From positions 992,001 through 1,056,000 of the forward strand of contig OZ241971.1 of the NCBI GenBank assembly GCA_965204155.1: a DNA stretch of 64,000 nt, written 5' to 3'. Positions 18,270 through 26,542 of the stretch are shown piece by piece; the first letter of the stretch is position 1; each line of letters opens with the position of its first letter. The notes under the pieces were generated by a model. The model was not told the DNA's origin. It was given only the letters and a program-made list of their open reading frames with translations, and did no database searches. A program made the translations under genes and the position numbers. Source of the DNA: UBA6522 sp965204155. GTDB taxonomy: Bacteria > Pseudomonadota > Gammaproteobacteria > Steroidobacterales > Rariloculaceae.

Positions 18270-18929
18270 CTATCCCGGCTGCGGAACGATCCGGATATAG
18301 GGCTTGGGGGCTTCCCAGCCGTCCGGGAACCGCTCCTGCGCTTCCTCGTTGGAAACCGCGGGCAGGATGATGACGTCGTCGCCATCCTGCCAGTTGACGG
18401 GTGTCGCCACCTTATGCGAGGCGGTGAGCTGAATCGAATCCAGCAGCCTCAACACCTCGTCGAAATTGCGGCCCGTGCTCATGGGATAGGTGAGCATCGC
18501 CTTGATGTTCTTGTCCGGGCCGATCACGAAAACGGAACGCACCGTGGAATTGTCCATCGCGGTGCGGTCCTTCGCCGCACCGCTGGCGTTCGGATGCAGC
18601 ATGTCGTAAGTCTTCGCGATCTCCAGGCTGCTGCCGTCGATGAGCGGGTAGTTCACCGCATGGCCCTGGGTTTCCTCGATATCCTTCGACCACGCCACGT
18701 GATCATCCACCGAATCCACGCTCAAGCCGATGATCTTGCAGTTTCGCTGCGCGAAATCCGCGCTGAGGCCCGCCATGTAGCCGAGTTCCGTGGTGCAGAC
18801 CGGAGTGAAGTCCTTCGGGTGGGAAAAGAGAATTGCCCAACCGTCGCCGATCCACTCGTGGAAATTGATAGTCCCCTGGGTGGTCTCCGCCGTAAAGTCG
18901 GGCGCCTGCTCGCCGATATGTAATGACAT
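18270..18929 (-). CDS. 1-Cys peroxiredoxin (Prx6/AhpC-TSA type)
   Basis: This is a 219-residue cytosolic peroxiredoxin. The peroxidatic motif PKDFTPVC places the active cysteine at residue 45. The C-terminal extension (ATPVNWQDGDDVIILP) is typical of the Prx6 subgroup. The only other visible cysteine is near residue 63, so a classical resolving cysteine is lacking. ATG 18929 has GCGAGG upstream. It stands alone between the lipase operon and a toxin-antitoxin pair. Confidence 0.92.
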   Translation of the reverse strand: MSLHIGEQAPDFTAETTQGTINFHEWIGDGWAILFSHPKDFTPVCTTELGYMAGLSADFAQRNCKIIGLSVDSVDDHVAWSKDIEETQGHAVNYPLIDGSSLEIAKTYDMLHPNASGAAKDRTAMDNSTVRSVFVIGPDKNIKAMLTYPMSTGRNFDEVLRLLDSIQLTASHKVATPVNWQDGDDVIILPAVSNEEAQERFPDGWEAPKPYIRIVPQPG

Positions 18930-19190
18930 GATGTTGAACCTCGCAAGGTTTACCTGAAGTTCCAGTTGTCTGGGGCCGGATATTCTCCGCCGAACTCCCC
19001 GAACAGTCCAGCAAATACCGGCTATATCGGCATGAATTCCGGCCATAAGCGGCGGTTTTCGGCACAAACGGCGCTTCGCAGACCGGCGCACTTCGTGCAC
19101 AATCGGACGGCGAGTCAACAAGGCTCGCCAGACGCCCAGCGTCAGTCGTTCCGGGTGAATCATTCAGCTTGACTTGTCGCAACAGACTGG

Positions 19191-19218
19191 GTATTACTAT
19201 TTCCGCTTTTGGTAATAC
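19191..19218. promoter_or_regulatory. Inverted repeat upstream of second PIN toxin-antitoxin pair
   Basis: GTATTAC (19191-19197) and GTAATAC (19212-19218) are perfect inverted arms separated by 14 bp, 20 bp before the antitoxin start. This is the probable autoregulatory operator. The rest of the 18930-19238 gap shows no gene. Confidence 0.6.
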
Positions 19219-19238
19219 AGCAGTTCGGGGGTTGGCCG

Positions 19239-19478
19239 ATGAACATCATGTCTCTCAAGATTCCCGATGCGCTCGCCGTCCGACTCGTCGAGGCGGCAAG
19301 TCAGCGAGGCACGAGCAAGTCGGCGCTGGTCCGCGAAGCCATCCGTGCGTTCCTGCGAGCGGACGAAGCCGCCGGGTCAGGCCCAATCCTTTCTTCCGTG
19401 GCGGATCTGGCGGGTGCCTTTCCCGGTCCTGCCGATTTGTCCGTCAACAAGGCATACCTGGAAGGTTTGGGTGAGTGA
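19239..19478 (+). CDS. Ribbon-helix-helix antitoxin
   Basis: This 79-residue protein has an RHH N-terminus: a MSLKIPDALAVRLVEAA strand/helix and SKSALVREAIRAFLRAD. Its flexible C-terminus is presumed to bind the toxin. ATG 19239 has a G-rich ribosome-binding stretch upstream; ATG 19248 is an equally possible start. Its TGA overlaps the toxin's GTG by 4 bp, so the pair is translationally coupled. Confidence 0.82.
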   Translation: MNIMSLKIPDALAVRLVEAASQRGTSKSALVREAIRAFLRADEAAGSGPILSSVADLAGAFPGPADLSVNKAYLEGLGE

Positions 19479-19897
19479 GCCGGAGCGTCATCCTCGATAC
19501 GGGGCCGTTGATCGCACTGCTGAACCCCCGCGACCGGCATCACGGTTGGGCACGCGCCAACTGGGAACAAATGCAATCTCCGCTGCTCACCTGCGAAGCA
19601 GTGGTTACGGAAGCGTGTTATCTGGCCCGGCGCCTCGGCACCGAAGCGCCGGAAGCCGTGCTCGAGTTCCTGCAACGAGGCGTGGTGGACCTGTCTTTCC
19701 GCCTCGCCGATGAAACGGCGGCTGTTGCCGGGCTACTGCGAAAGTACCGGAACATTCCCATGTCTCTTGCCGACGGCTGTATCGTTCGGATGTCGGAACA
19801 GCACACGGGGAGCGTCGTGTTCACGCTGGATACCGACTTTGCGATCTACCGCAAGGATGGCCGTTACCGCATTCCCGTTCTGTCACCGAAGAGTTGA
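19475..19897 (+). CDS. PIN-domain toxin
   Basis: This is a 140-residue PIN protein starting at GTG 19475. It has the N-terminal ILDTGPLIALLNPRD acidic motif, a Glu in CEAVVTEACYL, a MSLADGCIVRMSE third acidic site and FTLDTDFAIYR near the end. It is not obviously related to the PIN toxin at 5478 beyond the fold. Expected role: growth-inhibiting RNase neutralised by the upstream RHH protein. Confidence 0.85.
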   Translation: MSRSVILDTGPLIALLNPRDRHHGWARANWEQMQSPLLTCEAVVTEACYLARRLGTEAPEAVLEFLQRGVVDLSFRLADETAAVAGLLRKYRNIPMSLADGCIVRMSEQHTGSVVFTLDTDFAIYRKDGRYRIPVLSPKS

Positions 19898-19920
19898 CGG
19901 TACAGGGGTCGCCACGCCTC

Positions 19921-20319
19921 TCACCGGATTCGACGCGCCCCCCGCCAGACGCCCAGCGCCAGCAGCAGCCAGCCGGCCATCATGGCGAGGCCGCCCAGCG
20001 GCGCCAGCGCGCCGACCGCTGCGGGAGCGCCGAACGTCGTGGCATAGATGCTGCCGCTGAAGCCGGCGACGCCGGCCAGCAGAACCCATCCCGACCACGC
20101 AATCAGGCGGGAATCGGGGAAGCGGTCCGCCAGGATGCCGGCCACGATGATCCCCATCCCGTGATAGAACTGGTAGTCGACGGCGACTTCGTAGGCGCTC
20201 CACCGCGCCGCGTCGACGACGCCCTGCACGCCGTGGGTGCCGTAGGCTCCAAGGGCCGTGGCCGCGAACAGGACCAGGCCCCCAATGACAATCAGGATGT
20301 GCCGTTCCGGGCTAAACAT
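19921..20319 (-). CDS. DUF423 small membrane protein
   Basis: This 132-residue protein has four predicted membrane helices (ILIVIGGLVLFAATALGAYG, FYHGMGIIVAGIL, WVLLAGVAGFSGSIYA, GGLAMMAGWLLLALGVW) and the GAYGTHG and FYHGMG signatures of the DUF423 (YgdD) family. The function is unknown; it sits in the inner membrane. ATG 20319 is preferred over an upstream extension without homologous sequence. The roughly 210 bp on its 5' side up to the P450 stop show no gene. Confidence 0.82.
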   Translation of the reverse strand: MFSPERHILIVIGGLVLFAATALGAYGTHGVQGVVDAARWSAYEVAVDYQFYHGMGIIVAGILADRFPDSRLIAWSGWVLLAGVAGFSGSIYATTFGAPAAVGALAPLGGLAMMAGWLLLALGVWRGARRIR

Positions 20320-20528
20320 GTGCGTCAACCGGTACGCCTTGTTGAAGCGCCGATGTTGTTGCCACTGCACATTTCATACTTGCCGACCATGATAGCTCGT
20401 TGAATACCGGCTCAGTGAAAACGGGTATTTCGGCCTGATCAATACTTGAATATTGCCATCATTTATTGCCCATGAAGAAGATTGCCAGAAATCTCCGGTA
20501 ATCGCCGCCGGCGTCGGTATCTCAGAGT

Positions 20529-21797
20529 CTATTCTGCGTGCACCGTGACCGGCAGGCGGTCGAGCCCGTACAGGGTGTTGTTGAGCCGCCGCTCCGGTGC
20601 GCCGGCAAGCGAAACGGATGTAATCCTCTTCACCAGCGCAGTCAACAGGATTTCGGCTTCCAACCGCGCCACCATCTGCCCCACGCACATATGGATTCCG
20701 TAACCGAAACCCACGTGGCCGACCGCCCGGCGGCGAATGTCGAACCGTTCCGGATCGTCCCACTCCCGGGGATCCCGGTTGGCGGCCGCCAGAAACAGCA
20801 GCACTTTCTCGTCGGAAGGGATCCTGACGCCGGCCACGTCGGCCTCTCGTGTCGTCGTCCGGAAAAACGTCTGCACCGGTGACATGAACCGGATCACTTC
20901 TTCGAACGCCTGCCGCGCCAACCTGACATCCTTCCTGAGTGCCTGCCATTGATCCGGGTTGGTTGCAAAGCAGTGCATGGCAGCGCCGAGACCGGCAATG
21001 GTCGTGTCGAGGCCAGCCGTCAGCAGTGATCGAACCAGTAATCCGGCCTCCTCTTCGCTCACTCGCCCTGCGTCGGCCTCAGCGTAGACCTTCGCGCCGA
21101 AGCCGTCCGCGCTCAGCGCTTCGCGGCGGCACTGTTCCGTGATCCAACCGATCACTTGCCTGGCATTCGCGAACGATTCTTCGAACAGTTCGTTGCGGGG
21201 GCCGAACGCATTGAACGCCATGGCGCCGTAAGGCAGCAGGTTTTCCCGGCCCTCCTCGACCACACCAACGGCATCGGGAAAGACGCTCAACGGGTACGCT
21301 TCGGCCAGATCCTTCACGGCATCGAAATGCCCCCGCGCAGCCAGATCGTCGGCCAACCGTTCCGCCCTCCGGGTAAACATCCCGCGAAGCCTCTCCAGGG
21401 CAGGACGCGAAAGCACCTTTACCAGCACACCATGGGTGCGCGTGTGCAGGGGCGGATCGGCTTCGAGAATAATGCTTGGCGGACGCCAGGGTTTCTCTTT
21501 CCTGAAGTCGGACAACCCGCCGCCGCGATTCGAACAGAACGTGCGCCAATCCTCAAGCGCGCTCTTTACTTCCCTGTGCCGAGCCATGGCCCAGATGCCG
21601 TAGCGGCGCAGCCGCACGACCGGACCTGCATCGCGCAACCGGGGATGGAAGCGATACGGATCGCTCAGAAACTCCGTTGAAAACGGATCCAGATCAAGAA
21701 CCGGATAGCCGTTACCGGAACCGTCTGAAGGGCAATTCATGCTGCGGGCGGACGCTATTCCTCCGGCACCGGCATCTTCGACGTTGCCAGTTACCAT
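20529..21797 (-). CDS. Cytochrome P450, CYP199A-like
   Basis: This 422-residue soluble bacterial P450 has the I-helix AGLDTT (261-266), the K-helix EEVIR (299-303), and the heme loop FGYGIHMCVG with Cys371 as the thiolate ligand. The segments GLSDFRKEKPWRPPS and LVRSLLTAGLDTT are very like CYP199A enzymes of Rhodopseudomonas, which oxidise or O-demethylate para-substituted benzoates such as 4-methoxybenzoate. That similarity is from memory and gives a candidate substrate class, not proof. ATG 21797 overlaps the stop of a tiny upstream gene, favouring this start; ATG 21740 is the alternative. No ferredoxin or reductase gene is adjacent. Confidence 0.88.
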   Translation of the reverse strand: MVTGNVEDAGAGGIASARSMNCPSDGSGNGYPVLDLDPFSTEFLSDPYRFHPRLRDAGPVVRLRRYGIWAMARHREVKSALEDWRTFCSNRGGGLSDFRKEKPWRPPSIILEADPPLHTRTHGVLVKVLSRPALERLRGMFTRRAERLADDLAARGHFDAVKDLAEAYPLSVFPDAVGVVEEGRENLLPYGAMAFNAFGPRNELFEESFANARQVIGWITEQCRREALSADGFGAKVYAEADAGRVSEEEAGLLVRSLLTAGLDTTIAGLGAAMHCFATNPDQWQALRKDVRLARQAFEEVIRFMSPVQTFFRTTTREADVAGVRIPSDEKVLLFLAAANRDPREWDDPERFDIRRRAVGHVGFGYGIHMCVGQMVARLEAEILLTALVKRITSVSLAGAPERRLNNTLYGLDRLPVTVHAE

Positions 21798-21925
21798 TGC
21801 TGACGCGCGCCGTCTTCACACGGTGCCGTCGTCAACAGGCCGTCAGCGGCAACAGGGCAGCGTTCAACGGCAGGCATCAGGACAATGAAAAAAACGGCAA
21901 ACAAACGTCGGATCAATGATTGCAT
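21791..21925 (-). CDS. Small secreted peptide upstream of and overlapping the P450 gene
   Basis: This predicted 44-residue peptide starts at ATG 21925 with AGAGGA 8 nt upstream. A basic start (MQSLIRR) precedes a hydrophobic stretch (LFAVFFIVLMPA), then a short hydrophilic tail with two cysteines. Its TAA interleaves with the P450 ATG in the sequence ATGGTAA, a classic coupling arrangement. No family recognised. It could be a genuine signal-bearing peptide or a leader peptide setting P450 translation. Nothing coding is seen between 21926 and 22042. Confidence 0.5.
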   Translation of the reverse strand: MQSLIRRLFAVFFIVLMPAVERCPVAADGLLTTAPCEDGARQQW

Positions 21926-22042
21926 GAGTTTTTCCTCTATGTCTTTCCCTCAATCCTGCTTATTGTGAAGCCGCGAGACAACCGGCGGAAATTTCGGCTG
22001 CGGCGCGCGACCGATTGAATCGGCCGAAGCAGCGGGGGAACG

Positions 22043-25000
22043 TCAGTCGAACTGGACGTCAATCAGGCTTATGTTGCCCGCGCCTTCGGTGACTCGCACG
22101 ACAACATGAACATCGGCTTCGCCGGAGAACGGTGTCAGGGCAATCCGTTGCTGCAGGTATTGCCGGCGAACGTCCCGATTGAAACTTGCACTCGCGTCCC
22201 CGAGCAACGGTCCGTCGGCGCTGTCGCGACGGATCTCGAGTGTCCACGTACTCTCACCTCCGAAGGTGAAATGGCCGACAGCGGCGCTTTCGATTTCGGT
22301 CAGATCGAAGCGCCCGATGTGCAGCGAGGCCGGCTCGGGACCATTGCCGTTTTCATCAACCGTCCCCGACGTGCTGAGCAGCCGGATGCCCTCGGCGTCC
22401 CAAGCGGTAAAGGGTTCGGGCGGTTCCCGGCCGACCCAGCCATCGCCAAGCAGAATTCGTGCAGGAATGAGCCGGAGCTCGGCGCTTGCCGTAATCGGTG
22501 GCGCCACATCGGTTCCCTGGTCCTCGTAGTCCGCGCGCACTACGTACGCACCCCTCGGTATGGACCCGAGGTAATCATGTTGCTCGATGGTCTGCAGATG
22601 CGCATCGAGGTGCAAGTCGTCATCGACGGGCAAACCCTCGTCGCGGAACGCGAGGCTGAGTATGAAATTGGCGATCGTGCGTGCGTCCTTCTCTGCGATA
22701 TGCGTGTGAGGCACCATCGGGACCTCGCCCCAGACGCCAACCCCGCCCTCAAGCGTCTTTTCGGTAAGGTATCGGACGGCATTGTCGCTGTTCAGGTAGC
22801 GAACGGCGACATCGCGGTAGGAGGGACCGACCAGCGACGTCTCGACCTGGTGGCAGGCCATGCAGCCGTTTTCCTCGGCCAGCAATTCGCCGCGTGATGC
22901 CATGGTGCCGTGGGGCAGTGACGTGGACGAGAACTCCATGGTGACGGCGACGCGCCCGTCATCGATCGTGCCGTCCGAGAGACTGCCGTCTTCCGCGTCG
23001 ATGACCTCAACACGGTAGTCCAGCGCACGCGGTTCCGACCAGAAAAAGGATCGATTTCCCGCAACGGCGATTTCCACTTCCGGAGGCGCGTTACCGACGA
23101 CGATCGGCGCACTCTCCCGGGCGCGGGCGCCATTCTCGTCGGTGGCCACGAGAACAAGCTCGTGCTGACCGGTTTCGGGAATCTGCAGAGAGACCGTCTC
23201 CCCGGAGCCCGCGACGTTCGTATTCAATCGCCATTCGTAGGTCAGCGCATCGCCGTCCGGATCGCTGCTCGATGCCGCGGTGGCAGCAACATTCAGCGGC
23301 GCGGTGCCCCGTGACGACGACAGCTCGATTACCGGAACGGGCGGGCGGTTGCCCGGACCCACGTAACGCAGTCGTGACAATCCGGCTTCGGGATTGCCGG
23401 CGAACCAGCCCCGCCCGTACTCCAGGATGTACAGGCTGCCGTCATCGCCGAAGGCCAGGTCGAGAATGCCCGAGAACTCTTCATCGGGCATGAACGGGGC
23501 GATCTGGCGCACACCGCCGCCGGCATCGAAGTCCACGACCTTGATCCAGTCGCGCATGAAATCCGAGATGAACAGACGCCCCTCGAAATACGCCGGAAAC
23601 GGCTGGGAATCGCTTTCATTTTCAGGCTGGCGATAGACGCCTGCCACCAGGGCGTTGCGCCCGCCCTGCCCCAGTTCCGGAAAGCGCTCCGAGGGGGCGT
23701 ACGGATACCAGATCAAAGCCGCATGCGCGGGCGGCAGCATTCGCGCGCCGGTATTGCGCGGGGAATCGTTGACCGGCGCCCCGGGATCGAACAGTTCTCC
23801 CGTCGTCCCGCTGGCGAAGTCGTGATCGCCGTATGCCCCGTTGTCGCCGATGAACAGCGGCCATCCGAAATTGCCGGGGCCGGTGATCCGGTTGACTTCA
23901 TCGTAGCCGCGGGAGCCGCGAAGCTCGTCCGGCTCGCCGGCATCGGGACCGATGTCGCCGTAGAACAGGTGCCCGGTCACAGGGTCGATGGCGATCGTGT
24001 AGGGATTGCGAAGGCCCATGGCGTAGATTTCCGGCCGGCCTTCGGCCGGATCGTCGAACAGGTTGCCGGCCGGTACGGTGTAGCCGCCATCGGGCAGCGG
24101 TTCGATTCTCAGGATCTTTCCGCGCAGGTCGTTGGTGTTGCCGGCCGATCGCAGCGCATCGAAGTGCGTGCGGTCCTCGCGGCGGTCGATGGGACCGTAT
24201 CCCCGGCTCTGGAACGGAACCGTGTTGTCTCCGGTGGCGATGAAGAGCGCCCCGCCCGCGTCGAATTCGATGTTGCCGCCGGTGTGGCAGCAGGTCTGAT
24301 CGACGGGAAACTCCAGTACGAGAACCTCGGAATCGACGTCGATACCGGTTTCCCCGTAAACGAATCTCGATACCCTCTGATAGAGTTGGTTTTCCCGAAG
24401 CCGGTTGTACATCAGGTAAATCCAGCGATTGGCGGCAAAGTCCGGGTCCGCAGCCACACCGATCAGGCCGAACTCATCGTCCCAGTCGAAGTAAATGTCG
24501 ATGCGCCCGACTTCCTGCGCACCGCCTTCGGCCGCAACCTGCAGAACGGTGCCCGCCCGCTGGACGATCAACGCCGACCCATCCGGCAACAGGTCGAACG
24601 CAACCGGCTCGTCGAGCCCATCAACGAGCCTGTCGCGTACAAACCGGTCGTGCTCGGGCCTCGCCCGCGTATAGTCCCTTGCCCGGCGTTCGCCAACGGC
24701 ATAGGCCAGGCCGCCCGACAAGTGCTGGCGGAAGAGCGGGTCTGAAAATGCCGCGTCGGTGTGACCCAGCGCCGTATAGAACGATCGGCCCCCATCGTAC
24801 TCGTGGTACCAGCTCATCGGGTGATAATCGCCGTGCGCACCGCCTTCGTAACTCTGTTCGTCAATCGTCAACACATCGGTACGGAATTCGTACAGGTCCC
24901 GGAAGTCGTACCACTCGTCCGTGCGGAGAAACGCCTCGGGCAGGCTTGATGTCGAAGGGTGAGCGTTGTCGATCACGTTCAGCCGCGCTTCCTGAATCGC

Positions 25001-25453
25001 CGGATGCCCCGCGAAAACGCCGCCGACCAGATTCCGGTACCAGTACCAGTCGCCCTGGTGTTCGGTGTCGGCTGCCGCATGCACGCCGACAAATCCTCCG
25101 CCGGACTGGATGTAGCGTTCCATCGACTCCTGTTCGGCATCGTTCAGAATATCGCCCGTCGTCGAGAGGAATACGATGGCGTCGAATGCCGCAAGATCAC
25201 GGTCGTTGAAGATCGCGCTGTCTTCGCTCGCCCGGACGTCGAATCCGTACTCGGCCCCCAGTGTCTCGAACGCGCGAATGCCTGCGGGAATGGATGGGTG
25301 CCGGAACGAGCGCGTTTTCGTGAACACAAGAATGTCGGCGCCGTCGAGATTGGCGTGATCTGCGGGTGCGTTCGAGCATCCTGCCAGGCCGGCGACGGCA
25401 GCCGCAGCCAACGCCGTGCCGTACCTGCGCCATCTCGCTCGAAGGTTTTGCAT
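22043..25453 (-). CDS. Multidomain lipoprotein: ThuA, sugar-dehydrogenase-like propeller, PKD, cytochrome c
   Basis: This is a 1136-residue lipoprotein (lipobox AGLAGC, Cys26). In order: a ThuA-like domain (ILVFTKTRSFRHPSIPAGI, GGGFVGVHAAADTEH, about 40-250); a PQQ-type glucose/sorbosone dehydrogenase-like beta-propeller (VAFDLLPDGSALIVQRAG, LRGKILRIEPLPDGG, YAMGLRNPYTIAID, about 280-680); a PKD domain (SSSDPDGDALTYEWRL, about 700-790); a monoheme cytochrome c (Cys864-x-x-Cys867-His868); and a C-terminal carbohydrate-binding-module-like tail ending ISLIDVQFD. ATG 25453 has GGAG 7 nt upstream. Such fusions occur in Bacteroidetes and Planctomycetes glycan loci and probably oxidise sugars in the periplasm. 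Confidence 0.85.
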   Translation of the reverse strand: MQNLRARWRRYGTALAAAAVAGLAGCSNAPADHANLDGADILVFTKTRSFRHPSIPAGIRAFETLGAEYGFDVRASEDSAIFNDRDLAAFDAIVFLSTTGDILNDAEQESMERYIQSGGGFVGVHAAADTEHQGDWYWYRNLVGGVFAGHPAIQEARLNVIDNAHPSTSSLPEAFLRTDEWYDFRDLYEFRTDVLTIDEQSYEGGAHGDYHPMSWYHEYDGGRSFYTALGHTDAAFSDPLFRQHLSGGLAYAVGERRARDYTRARPEHDRFVRDRLVDGLDEPVAFDLLPDGSALIVQRAGTVLQVAAEGGAQEVGRIDIYFDWDDEFGLIGVAADPDFAANRWIYLMYNRLRENQLYQRVSRFVYGETGIDVDSEVLVLEFPVDQTCCHTGGNIEFDAGGALFIATGDNTVPFQSRGYGPIDRREDRTHFDALRSAGNTNDLRGKILRIEPLPDGGYTVPAGNLFDDPAEGRPEIYAMGLRNPYTIAIDPVTGHLFYGDIGPDAGEPDELRGSRGYDEVNRITGPGNFGWPLFIGDNGAYGDHDFASGTTGELFDPGAPVNDSPRNTGARMLPPAHAALIWYPYAPSERFPELGQGGRNALVAGVYRQPENESDSQPFPAYFEGRLFISDFMRDWIKVVDFDAGGGVRQIAPFMPDEEFSGILDLAFGDDGSLYILEYGRGWFAGNPEAGLSRLRYVGPGNRPPVPVIELSSSRGTAPLNVAATAASSSDPDGDALTYEWRLNTNVAGSGETVSLQIPETGQHELVLVATDENGARARESAPIVVGNAPPEVEIAVAGNRSFFWSEPRALDYRVEVIDAEDGSLSDGTIDDGRVAVTMEFSSTSLPHGTMASRGELLAEENGCMACHQVETSLVGPSYRDVAVRYLNSDNAVRYLTEKTLEGGVGVWGEVPMVPHTHIAEKDARTIANFILSLAFRDEGLPVDDDLHLDAHLQTIEQHDYLGSIPRGAYVVRADYEDQGTDVAPPITASAELRLIPARILLGDGWVGREPPEPFTAWDAEGIRLLSTSGTVDENGNGPEPASLHIGRFDLTEIESAAVGHFTFGGESTWTLEIRRDSADGPLLGDASASFNRDVRRQYLQQRIALTPFSGEADVHVVVRVTEGAGNISLIDVQFD

Positions 25454-25517
25454 GGACTCACTCCATCTCAGCGACACCATCCATTGGAACTGCAATTCTA
25501 CACAGTCTTGACGGCGT

Positions 25518-25549
25518 CTCATATGGGGCATAGCATTGTTCCATATGAG
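25518..25549. promoter_or_regulatory. Perfect 9-bp inverted repeat overlapping the Xre-type antitoxin start codon
   Basis: CTCATATGG (25518-25526) and CCATATGAG (25541-25549) are perfect inverted arms with a 14-bp spacer. The right arm contains the antitoxin ATG (25545). This is a strong candidate autorepression site. Confidence 0.65.
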
Positions 25550-25985
25550 CGTAGCCGCAACACAAATTGCCGATGTTCTGGGCGGCCGCCGAGTCCTGGG
25601 CCGCGATATCCGGAACATGCGCGAGTTGGATGCCGTCGTCCGCGAGGGTATGCCGAAAACCGCGCTGGACACGTTCATTGGCGCAATCGGGGCCTCCAGG
25701 TACGGGGAGTATGCAATTCAACTGCGAAACCGGATTGTGCCGCGTGCGACCTACAGCCGCGTCGATCGCTTCAACCTCCAGGTCAGTGAAACCACGGAGC
25801 GCATGGCTCGCCTGTACGCAATGGCGTTGGCGGTCTTTGAAGATGCGGACGCGGCAACACGCTTCCTGGCGAACCCGCATCCGGAACTGGACGATCGCAC
25901 GCCGTTTGAGGTCGCATTGACCGAAACCGGCGGCCGCGAGGTCGAGGAAGTGATCGAACGCGGTCTGCATGGCCTCCCCGCCTGA
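25545..25985 (+). CDS. Xre/MbcA/ParS-type antitoxin (DUF2384)
   Basis: This is a 146-residue antitoxin of the Xre-RES pair. The N-terminal part forms a degenerate helix-turn-helix-like domain (GMPKTALDTFIGAIG), and the C-terminal DUF2384 toxin-binding domain is typical (ERMARLYAMALAVFEDADAATRFLANPHPELDDRTPFEVAL). ATG 25545 is chosen over TTG 25536. The 3' end overlaps the RES toxin gene by 17 bp. It is divergent from the large lipoprotein gene. Confidence 0.9.
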   Translation: MSVAATQIADVLGGRRVLGRDIRNMRELDAVVREGMPKTALDTFIGAIGASRYGEYAIQLRNRIVPRATYSRVDRFNLQVSETTERMARLYAMALAVFEDADAATRFLANPHPELDDRTPFEVALTETGGREVEEVIERGLHGLPA

Positions 25986-26439
25986 CCGCGCCACTCGAGT
26001 CTATCGCATTGTCGATCCCCGGTATCCCCCGTTCGACGGATCGGGGACCCATCGTTGGGGAAGCCGCTGGATCAGCCCCGGCAGGTACGTGGTGCACGCC
26101 GCCGAATCGTACGCACTCGCTGTGCTCGAGAATCTGGTGCACTGGCAGACCGGCACCGTCCCGAAGGGCCTGGTGTGCGTGGCCGCCGACATTCCCGATG
26201 ACATCGAACAGGAAACGCTCGATCGATCCGAGCTGCCCAAACCCGGATCGGACAGCTACGCGCCGTTTCGGAAAATCGGCGACGACTGGTACGACCGCGC
26301 GGAAACGGCGGTGCTCCGGGTTCCGTCCGTGGTTTCCCCGGTGGAAGCGAACGTCCTCGTGAACCAGGCGCACAGGGATTTTGGCCGAATCGCCGCGCAA
26401 TCCCTGGGACCCGCCCGGATCGATCCGAGGCTGCGCTGA
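25969..26439 (+). CDS. RES-domain toxin (predicted NAD+-degrading)
   Basis: This 156-residue RES protein is the toxin partner of the DUF2384 antitoxin. RES-fold toxins characterised elsewhere degrade NAD+ or ADP-ribosylate targets. The conserved residues that name the family are visible: Arg in VYRIVD, Glu in HAAESYALAVLE and Ser in VVSPVEANVLVNQAH. ATG 25969 overlaps the antitoxin 3' end, as usual for these operons. It is the first of three toxin modules packed into 25.5-30.2 kb. Confidence 0.88.
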   Translation: MASPPDRATRVYRIVDPRYPPFDGSGTHRWGSRWISPGRYVVHAAESYALAVLENLVHWQTGTVPKGLVCVAADIPDDIEQETLDRSELPKPGSDSYAPFRKIGDDWYDRAETAVLRVPSVVSPVEANVLVNQAHRDFGRIAAQSLGPARIDPRLR

Positions 26440-26542
26440 CCGGATAGCAGCAACTCACCTCCACAAGCCCTCCGCTGACCGGGAAGTGCAACCAGCAACC
26501 GGCCGGTTCGGCGGGCGCGATTGACATCGACGAGAGCGCACA

